From positions 1 to 20,416 of the forward strand of contig SFID01000027.1 of assembly GCA_004555425.1 (NCBI GenBank): a stretch of 20,416 nucleotides of DNA. The letters run 5' to 3'. This document shows positions 1 to 5,758 of the stretch, in pieces. The notes under the pieces were generated by a model, which saw nothing but the letters and a program-made list of their open reading frames with translations, searched no databases and had not been told where the DNA came from. Made by a program: the position numbers and the translations under genes. How positions within the stretch are numbered: position 1 is the stretch's first letter; the number at the start of each line of letters is the position of its first letter. The DNA is from Bacteroidales bacterium (GTDB taxonomy: Bacteria > Bacteroidota > Bacteroidia > Bacteroidales > Bacteroidaceae).

Positions 1-251
1 ATTAGAAAGATTCGTGTTAAAAGAAACACGAATCGAATTGCCTCCTACTTGGAGGTTCTACCCCGCGCGATTAGTAAGATTAGAAAGATTCGTGTTAAAG
101 AAACACGAATCGAATTACCTCCTACTTGGAGGTTCTACCCTGCGCGATTAGTTAGATTAGAAAGATTCGTGTTAAAAGAAACACGAATCGAATTGCCTCC
201 TACTTGTAGGTTCAACCCCGCGCGATTAGTAAGATTAGAAAGATTCGTGTT
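1..251. repeat. 78-bp tandem repeat, about 3.2 copies, cut by the window edge
   Basis: Three near-identical units lie at 1-78, 79-155 and 156-233, and a fourth stops after ATTAGAAAGATTCGTGTT (234-251). The second unit is 77 bp because it lacks one A in a loop. Each unit holds two inverted repeats: ATTCGTGTT paired with AACACGAAT, and CCTCC-tactt-GGAGG. In unit 3 the second changes to CCTAC-tt-GTAGG. The units are contiguous with no unique spacers, so this is not a CRISPR array. An open frame crosses the repeats because 78 is a multiple of 3, but nothing suggests it is a real protein. The array probably continues to the left of the window. Confidence 0.9.
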
Positions 252-409
252 CAAATAAATACCGCAAGCCGAAGGTCCACACGTTGCCTCGCAATCTAGA
301 ACAACCTGAGTAGTCACCCTAAAATGGCAAAAAATGCAGGGTTGAAAATAAATGTATTTTAACTTTTCGAATCTCTATATCGTCATTTCGCGCACCAACT
401 TGGCCCGAA

Positions 410-548
410 AAAAATCCGCAAAAGCATTTAGAAAATCCGCTTCGGTATGTAGAATTTTCTATATGCTTTGTAAAACAATGGTTTTTTCGGCCATTTTCGC
501 ATGAAAAAAGAGGAGAAAACCCTTTGTTTATGGGCATTCTCCTCTTCG
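410..548 (-). ncRNA. candidate structured small RNA or leader
   Basis: This AT-rich stretch has no convincing gene but three consecutive strong stem-loops. They are 510-544 (GAGGAGAA with TTCTCCTC, inner CCC with GGG), 472-497 (AATGG with CCATT) and 421-469. The last is AAAGCAT..AGAAAAT paired with ATTTTCT..ATGCTTT, two perfect 7-bp helices around a small internal loop and capped by CCGCTTCGG. A good minus-strand promoter sits just upstream (555-586), predicting a start near 548. The 3' end is not evident. A 73-codon reading frame from ATG at 537 (MPINKGF...) is possible. I weakly recall similar short hypothetical ORFs in Prevotella-like genomes, which would suggest a recurrent element, but cannot verify it. 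RNA identity is inferred from structure and promoter only. Confidence 0.4.
504..544 (-). terminator. hairpin plus T-run, possible minus-strand terminator
   Basis: On the minus strand GAGGAGAA...TTCTCCTC (510-544) is followed directly by TTTTTT (504-509), the form of an intrinsic terminator. It could end transcripts from the metal-transporter gene, whose stop is about 200 nt upstream. However, a promoter at 555-586 points into it, so it could instead be the first helix of a small RNA or an attenuator-like element. Confidence 0.45.
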
Positions 549-554
549 CTAGTA

Positions 555-586
555 CAAAGATAATACATTTTTCGGCGAAATGCAAA
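555..586 (-). promoter_or_regulatory. putative Bacteroidota-type promoter for the structured region
   Basis: On the minus strand, TTTG (583-586) is separated by 20 nt from TATCTTTG (555-562). This matches the known Bacteroidota consensus of a -33 TTTG and a -7 TAnnTTTG. It predicts transcription leftwards from about 548, into the stem-loops at 421-544. Confidence 0.55.
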
Positions 587-706
587 TCCATTTAACATAT
601 CGCAACAGTTTGCGAAATATTAAAAGACGAGTTTTGCACACGCGAGGGTCTGCGATGTATTATATTACGAGGCGCGTTGGCCGTTGTGGTTTCCCGTCGC
701 TTTCTT

Positions 707-722
707 GCAGCCTGGCGGCTGC
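707..722. repeat. isolated 6-bp hairpin resembling the intergenic hairpin modules
   Basis: GCAGCC-tggc-GGCTGC is a perfect inverted repeat in the 592-752 spacer downstream of the metal-transporter gene. It differs from the GCAGCC-tgc-GGCTGC module of the arrays at 1837 and 18193 by one extra loop base. The preceding GTCGCTTTC resembles another module, so this may be a decayed array remnant. No T-run follows it. Nothing else is apparent in 592-752. Confidence 0.35.
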
Positions 723-752
723 CCGTTTTGGGGGTTCTTGACGAGATTGCGC

Positions 753-1649
753 CTAGCGATTCTTCACGGGCTCCACGTGCGTATTGATAATCGTTTTCTG
801 TCCGAAGCGCTCGCGGAGTGCATCTTCGATGAGGCGGGTGGTGGCGTGTGCTTCGTTGATAGTGGTTTGTCCATCCATGCGAAAGTGTACCTCAATGGCG
901 CGATAGGCTCCGATGCGGCGGGTGCGGAGATTGTGGGGGTCGCTCACGCCGGGATAACTGAGGATGAGTTCGCGGATATATCGCTCCTCCTCTTCGGGGA
1001 GAGAGTGCTCGAGGAGTTCGCCCACGCAGGGCAGGATGAGTTCGAGCGACACCTTCATAATCAGCAGGCTCACGATGATGGCGGCGATGGGGTCGAGCAC
1101 CGCCCAATCGGGTCCGAGCAGGAGGGCGCCACCGATGCCGATGGCCGTACCGATGGAGGAGAGGGCATCGCTGCGGTGGTGCCAAGCGTTGGCCACCACT
1201 GTCGGCGAGTCGAGACGCCGACCACAATGCACGGTGTATTGATAGAGGGCCTCCTTGACGGCTATCGAAGCGAGGGCAGCGATGAGGGCGATATTGCCGG
1301 GCAGGGGCAACTTCTGTCCCATGCACACGGCATACACCGCATGCCCGCCATTCCAGCAGACGGACAGGCCAACGGCGAGCAGCAGCAGGCCGATAATCAT
1401 CGTGGCCATCGTTTCGTATTTGCCGTGGCCAAAGCCGTGGTCCTTGTCGGAGGGGCGACCTGCCAAACGGACAAAGAGCACTACCACAATATCGGTGGCA
1501 AAGTCGCTTAGGGAGTGGACAGCATCGGCCAGCATAGCTGCACTATTGCCAACGATTCCTGCAAAGAATTTGAAGAGCGTGAGCAGGAGATTGCCTAGAC
1601 TTCCTAGGAGGGTAACACGCTGTATTTCACGTTCGCGAGGGGGAAGCAT
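753..1649 (-). CDS. cation diffusion facilitator (CDF) family metal transporter
   Basis: The 298-residue product belongs to the CDF family, inner-membrane exporters that move Zn2+ or similar divalent metals out of the cytoplasm in exchange for protons. The transmembrane metal site is visible: H45 and D49 in ADAVHSLSD (helix 2), and H157 and D161 in HHRSDALSS (helix 5). The conserved DHGFGHGKYE loop follows helix 2. About six hydrophobic segments span residues 12-210, and a soluble C-terminal domain (about 215-298) with the usual CDF dimerisation fold follows. An H-D/H-D site is commonly associated with zinc, but the substrate is inferred. Length is typical. The ATG at 1649 opens on the conserved N-terminus; no clear promoter or ribosome binding site is visible, and a repeat-filled spacer lies upstream. 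It appears monocistronic. Confidence 0.93.
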   Translation of the reverse strand: MLPPREREIQRVTLLGSLGNLLLTLFKFFAGIVGNSAAMLADAVHSLSDFATDIVVVLFVRLAGRPSDKDHGFGHGKYETMATMIIGLLLLAVGLSVCWNGGHAVYAVCMGQKLPLPGNIALIAALASIAVKEALYQYTVHCGRRLDSPTVVANAWHHRSDALSSIGTAIGIGGALLLGPDWAVLDPIAAIIVSLLIMKVSLELILPCVGELLEHSLPEEEERYIRELILSYPGVSDPHNLRTRRIGAYRAIEVHFRMDGQTTINEAHATTRLIEDALRERFGQKTIINTHVEPVKNR

Positions 1650-1694
1650 ATTCGTTAGTTTTTAATTAGAAAATAATTTCAATGAGGGATGGGA

Positions 1695-1816
1695 AATTAG
1701 GAATTAGGAATTAGGAATTAGGAATTAGGAATGAGGAATTAGGAATTGGGAATGAGAAATTGGGAGAGAATATTAGGAGGTCATCCTCATTGAAAGGCAA
1801 TTCCTAATTCCTAATT
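1695..1816. repeat. AATTAGG heptamer array with short inverted copy
   Basis: Ten 7-bp units run from 1695 to 1764: five AATTAGG, then AATGAGG, AATTAGG, AATTGGG, AATGAGA and AATTGGG. After about 35 bp the inverted form appears at 1799-1816 as AATTCCTAATTCCTAATT, so the region could fold back on itself. The array sits in the divergent spacer upstream of the CDF transporter and just before the hairpin array at 1824. The same unit occurs at 8366-8427. Confidence 0.9.
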
Positions 1817-1823
1817 GATTAAG

Positions 1824-2017
1824 GACTATCGAGCTAGCAGCCGCAGGCTGCGCCTGAAACAGGAAGCCCGAAGGGATTCCCTGAAACTAGGAAGCCGCAG
1901 GCTTCCGTTGAAACTAGGGGACGAAGTCCCCGTCTGAAACTAAGGGAGCAAAGCGACCACTGAAACTAAGAAGCCGCAGGCTTCGTTGAAACAAGGGGAG
2001 CAAGGCGCCCGCGCTCC
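1824..2017 (+). repeat. intergenic hairpin array A, seven modules
   Basis: The array opens with GACTATCGA (1824-1832) and then alternates short palindromes with a near-constant spacer containing TGAAAC. Palindromes lie at 1837-1851 (GCAGCC-GCA-GGCTGC), 1862-1880 (GGAAGCCC-GAA-GGGATTCC, one mismatch), 1890-1906 (GGAAGCC-GCA-GGCTTCC), 1917-1931 (GGGGAC-GAA-GTCCCC), 1944-1958 (GGGAGC-AAA-GCGACC, imperfect), 1970-1984 and a degenerate last one at 1995-2017. All six spacers contain TGAAAC and most read TGAAACTA. The rest of the 1650-2331 spacer shows only an AT-rich promoter region. Confidence 0.9.
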
Positions 2018-2174
2018 AAGAAAGGCAAAAGTAGAAATATTTTATGGTTCACAATGCTTGTAGGACGAAAAAACTATTGATTCTGTGCTCTTGGGAAAAT
2101 ATATCTTGGAAAAATTTTTACGAGAAATAGTGAAATTTTGATATACGATTAAGCGTTTTTTAGTATAAAATTTC

Positions 2175-2182
2175 TACATTTG
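2175..2182 (+). promoter_or_regulatory. putative -7 element for the lipoprotein/barrel gene pair
   Basis: TACATTTG matches the Bacteroidota -7 consensus TAnnTTTG. No clear TTTG is found about 20 nt upstream, where the sequence is T-rich (GTTTTTTAG). If used, transcription would begin near 2190, giving a leader of about 140 nt before the ATG at 2332. Confidence 0.45.
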
Positions 2183-2331
2183 CCGCAAAACAGCTGCTAC
2201 ATTGCGCAGTTTTCGGTCGTGGAGCAACCCTGATATCAATGCAGACTGCGGCCGCCAACGCAAAATTAAATTTCCAAATTATTTTGTGGTATTCTTCGGA
2301 TTCCACGTTTACTCACAAAACCCGTATTATT

Positions 2332-4161
2332 ATGAATGTAAGAAAAAACAAACTGTATCGGGCGAAGCATTTGATGGCCACGGGCGCACTGCTGCTGGCC
2401 TCAGGATTAGTGGCAACCTCCTGTATTGACAGTAGTTTCGACCTCGATGAAGACATTGACATGACGATGGGATTCGGCGCCGATGGTCTGTCCGTGAAAC
2501 TCGGTAGCACAGGCAAGGTTTATCTGGACGACATCCTTGACATCGACAAGAGCGTCAAACTTGATGGCTCCAACGTCTACTACCTCGTGGAGGAGGGAAG
2601 CACCAACGTAGATTTCAAGGTGAACGCGGTGACGACCACCATCAAGAACGCCACCCTTCATGCAGACCACGAACTGGTGAATTTCGGAGACGTTCTCCCC
2701 GCTGGCGTGCCTTCCATGACGTTTTCTGACGACTGGAGTCTTCCCGACGTTACGGTGGCTGGTCAGACTGACGACTTCACCTTCCGCCTCTCCAATATCC
2801 CGTCCGAGGTGCAGAGCCTCTCAACCATCTATCCCATGGCCGGTACCCGAGTCAGCCTCAGCCTTAAACTGGAGGCTACGCCCAACGTGAAGGCGAAAAT
2901 CACCCAGATCAAGGATCTCAAGGTTACCATGCCCGACTATCTGCGCATCAAGAGCGTATCGCAGGGTACGTTTGAAGGCAACGTGATTTCGATTCCCAAT
3001 GTGGCAAATCCCGGTACTGGCGAATTTTGTCGCGTAGAGGTGGAGTGCATCGACCTTGGCGAAGACGGCAATATCAATGGCAACGACGAACTCGTTTTGC
3101 CCGTAGAGAAGAGCCGCATCAAGATGTCGGGTAAATTCACCGTGGGCGCCAATCAGGCCTTCACCGTGACGGCAAACGACAATATCCGCCTCTCAATGGA
3201 CATCCTTCTGGGCAGCGGCGTCAGCGGACAAGAGGCTACGGTGACCATTGACAAGGTGGTGGGTAAATTCAACCCCGATATCAACCCCACGATTGAATCA
3301 ATCAACATCCAGGACCAGCTCCCCGACTTCCTCCAGGACGATGAAGTGCGTATCGTTGTGGCCAACCCGACCCTGCGCTTCGATGTTGATATGACGCAGA
3401 TTCCCTTGTCGCTCAACTTCAGCGGCAAACTGATTGCCCATAAGGGCGACGCAGCCAATGACAAGACCGTCGTATTGCCCGAAACAGGCAAGGCCGAGTT
3501 CGTCAAGAACAAACAAAACTACGTATATTTCAGCCAGGAAAGCACGCCCTACGACCCCACGGGCCTCATTCCCTTTGCCGCAAAGCACAAAGTGAGCAAC
3601 CTCGGCACACTCATAGAGCAGTTGCCCGACTTTATCAAGGTGGATGTCAGCAACGGCCAAATCAAAGTCAAGGACGAAATGGCCACCATTCAACTCGACC
3701 GCAACTACAACGCCAGCCTGGGCTACAAAATCTTCGTGCCCTTCCAGTTCAACAGCGGCCTCAAGATTGTCTATCGCGACTCCACCAACAGCCTCAACGA
3801 CGACCTGGAGGACTACCAGGCCGAAGGACTTGTTGTCAAGGCCACCGCATACAGCACCGTGCCCCTTGACCTGAACGCCACTATCTATCCCGTAGATGTC
3901 AATGGCAACGAGATTCCTGGCATTCAGGTAGAAACCGTGACCATCCAGGCAAGCAACGACGGCGCTACGGAGAAGGCTACCGAACTGGAGATTTCCTGCA
4001 AACTCACCAATCCCAAGGACCTGCAGAAGGTGGACCGCTTCCTCTTCCGCGTAGGTGCTGAGGCAAACCAGTCTAACCTCTCCCTGAACAGCAAACAGTA
4101 TCTCAGATTCGAAAACGTACGTCTGAAACTCACGGGTCAGGTAATCGCTGACTTCAACTAA
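2332..4161 (+). CDS. large lipoprotein of unknown function, probably surface-exposed
   Basis: The frame is open from an ATG at 2239, but the ATG at 2332 is preferred because it places a basic stretch and hydrophobic segment before a lipobox, GLVATSC, with the cysteine at residue 31 of a 609-residue product. After the cysteine comes IDSSFDLDEDIDM. Such an acidic run resembles the Bacteroidota signal that sends lipoproteins to the cell surface. The remainder is rich in beta-strand-like alternation (for example SLPDVTVAGQTDDFTFRLS) with recurring LPDF segments, and shows no enzyme motif I recognise. It is followed after 47 bp by a barrel-like protein gene on the same strand, so the two are probably co-transcribed and may act together at the outer membrane. 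Function is not known to me. Confidence 0.85.
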   Translation: MNVRKNKLYRAKHLMATGALLLASGLVATSCIDSSFDLDEDIDMTMGFGADGLSVKLGSTGKVYLDDILDIDKSVKLDGSNVYYLVEEGSTNVDFKVNAVTTTIKNATLHADHELVNFGDVLPAGVPSMTFSDDWSLPDVTVAGQTDDFTFRLSNIPSEVQSLSTIYPMAGTRVSLSLKLEATPNVKAKITQIKDLKVTMPDYLRIKSVSQGTFEGNVISIPNVANPGTGEFCRVEVECIDLGEDGNINGNDELVLPVEKSRIKMSGKFTVGANQAFTVTANDNIRLSMDILLGSGVSGQEATVTIDKVVGKFNPDINPTIESINIQDQLPDFLQDDEVRIVVANPTLRFDVDMTQIPLSLNFSGKLIAHKGDAANDKTVVLPETGKAEFVKNKQNYVYFSQESTPYDPTGLIPFAAKHKVSNLGTLIEQLPDFIKVDVSNGQIKVKDEMATIQLDRNYNASLGYKIFVPFQFNSGLKIVYRDSTNSLNDDLEDYQAEGLVVKATAYSTVPLDLNATIYPVDVNGNEIPGIQVETVTIQASNDGATEKATELEISCKLTNPKDLQKVDRFLFRVGAEANQSNLSLNSKQYLRFENVRLKLTGQVIADFN

Positions 4162-4208
4162 TCCATACGGAGAACCGCAACAAGAATTACCAATTATCAA
4201 TGACAATT

Positions 4209-5609
4209 ATGAAAAAAAGTCTCAGATATATGGCCGCCGCTCTCACAATGGCCGCTGCCATCCTCCCCACTTCGGCACAGGAACTCCGTACGTCTTATTT
4301 CATGGAGACCTCCAACTATCGTCACCAGATGAACCCCGCGCTGCTTGATTCGCCCTATGTCGGTCTGCTCTTCAGCAATATCAACATCGGCATGACGGGA
4401 AATATCGGTGCCAAGCAGTTTATCTTTGATACAAATGGTCTGCCGGGCTATACGGGCAACTACCGCTACACCACCTTTATGGACCCCAACGTGGATGCCA
4501 AGACTTTCCTCAACAAACTGCACGACAAGAATCGCTTCGACCTCTACCTCAACTACAACCTCTTCTCCGTAGGATTCAAGGCTTGGGGCGGTGTGAACCT
4601 CCTCGAACTCAACCTGCGCTCTAACACGAACCTGACGCTGCCGAAGGGACTCTTCGAGTTTGCCAAGACCGCAGGCGAGAAGGAGCACTACGAGTTTGGC
4701 GGACTGGGTATGCGCACCCAAAATTATATGGAACTTGCCCTTGGCCACTCTCGCGACATCAACAAGCAGTGGCGCGTCGGTGGTAAACTGAAGTTCCTCA
4801 TTGGTGCCGCCTATGCCGACTTCACGGCCGACAATGTGACGCTCGACATGACGGAAGACGCTTGGCGCATACAGAGCAACGCACAGATGAAAGCCTCTCT
4901 CCTGAAGAGCGACGTCATCCACGAAGACCCGTCGAAGAACTCCGCCGATGGACGTCCCCGCGTAAAGGAACTGGACAATTTTGGCTTCAGTCTGCCTGGC
5001 TTTGGTATGGCCCTCGACCTCGGTGTGACCTACAAACCCATCGAAAACCTGACGTTGAGCGCCGCGATCACGGACCTCGGCTTCATCTCCTGGAAGAATA
5101 CGCACCACGCCTCTTCGCAGGGCGACTACACCTTTGATGGTTTCAACAATATCTACATTGGCAGCGACAAAGATCAGACCGAAGACATCGATGATCAGTT
5201 TGACCAGATTGGCGATGACCTTGAGGAAATGTTCTCTGTCTACGACGACGGCACGAAAACGGCCACTCAGGCACTCGCAGCAACCCTCAACGTGGGCGCA
5301 GAATATAAGTTGCCGGCCTACGACAAACTGAAATTCGGTTTCCTCTACACCTCGCGCATCCACGGCAAGTACTCCTGGCACCAGGGAATGCTCAACGTAG
5401 GCGTGCGCCCCGTGAAATGGTTTGAGTGCAACGTCAACGGTGCTGTCACCAGCACAGGCGTGACCGCCGGTGGTATGCTCAGCCTCAAGGCTCCGCACTT
5501 CAATTTCTACATTGCCGCCGACCGCTTCGTCAGCAAGATGGGCAAGCAGGGCGTACCCCTCAACAGCTCGAACGGCAATATCACCTTCGGTATGACCTTC
5601 CCCCTCTAG
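4209..5609 (+). CDS. outer-membrane beta-barrel-like protein, resembles DUF5723 family
   Basis: The 466-residue product starts MKKSLRYMAAALTMAAAILPTSAQ, a clear Sec signal peptide with cleavage after AQ. An ATG three codons upstream (4200) is in frame but fits a signal peptide less well. The mature protein begins ELRTSYFMETSNYRHQMNPAL, in the style of the Bacteroidota DUF5723 family, whose members are predicted barrels of unknown role; this assignment is from memory of the family. Alternating hydrophobic and polar residues, many Tyr/Phe/Gly and a final GNITFGMTFPL strand support an outer-membrane barrel. An acidic stretch, DKDQTEDIDDQFDQIGDDLE, sits in the middle and is probably a loop. It lies 47 bp after the lipoprotein gene, and the transcript would end at the hairpin 5654-5692. 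Confidence 0.8.
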   Translation: MKKSLRYMAAALTMAAAILPTSAQELRTSYFMETSNYRHQMNPALLDSPYVGLLFSNINIGMTGNIGAKQFIFDTNGLPGYTGNYRYTTFMDPNVDAKTFLNKLHDKNRFDLYLNYNLFSVGFKAWGGVNLLELNLRSNTNLTLPKGLFEFAKTAGEKEHYEFGGLGMRTQNYMELALGHSRDINKQWRVGGKLKFLIGAAYADFTADNVTLDMTEDAWRIQSNAQMKASLLKSDVIHEDPSKNSADGRPRVKELDNFGFSLPGFGMALDLGVTYKPIENLTLSAAITDLGFISWKNTHHASSQGDYTFDGFNNIYIGSDKDQTEDIDDQFDQIGDDLEEMFSVYDDGTKTATQALAATLNVGAEYKLPAYDKLKFGFLYTSRIHGKYSWHQGMLNVGVRPVKWFECNVNGAVTSTGVTAGGMLSLKAPHFNFYIAADRFVSKMGKQGVPLNSSNGNITFGMTFPL

Positions 5610-5653
5610 GATTTTCCAGCAAGGGAAGCCGCCAGCCGAACGGCCCCATATCA

Positions 5654-5692
5654 AAAAGCCCCGACCTTTCGCATCGAAGGGTCGGGGCTTTT
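5654..5692. terminator. bidirectional intrinsic terminator
   Basis: AAAAGCCCCGACCTTT (5654-5669) pairs with AAGGGTCGGGGCTTTT (5677-5692) with one mismatch around a 7-nt loop. The A/T tails on both sides let it act in both directions. It sits between the convergent barrel gene (ends 5609) and priA (ends 5759), exactly where a shared terminator is expected. Confidence 0.92.
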
Positions 5693-5758
5693 CTGTTGTC
5701 GTTCGTATAGGATGGGAGGCAGCTTCGGGCAGGCCGCTGTCCGCAAAGGGTGGGCCGT

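Noticed and set aside
1..258. 69-codon plus-strand frame (49-258) across the tandem repeats
   Set aside because: It is open only because the repeat unit is a multiple of 3; there is no start-site support and the 77-bp unit shifts the frame relative to the repeat.
319..591. Minus-strand 90-codon protein gene
   Set aside because: Its start lies upstream of the better promoter, it runs through stem-loops, and its composition is not protein-like; the region is better explained as a structured element, though a 73-codon form cannot be excluded.
1824..2017. CRISPR array
   Set aside because: The constant part is only 8-10 nt, the varying part is palindromic and recurs among loci, and no cas gene is present; repeat and spacer roles are inverted relative to CRISPR.
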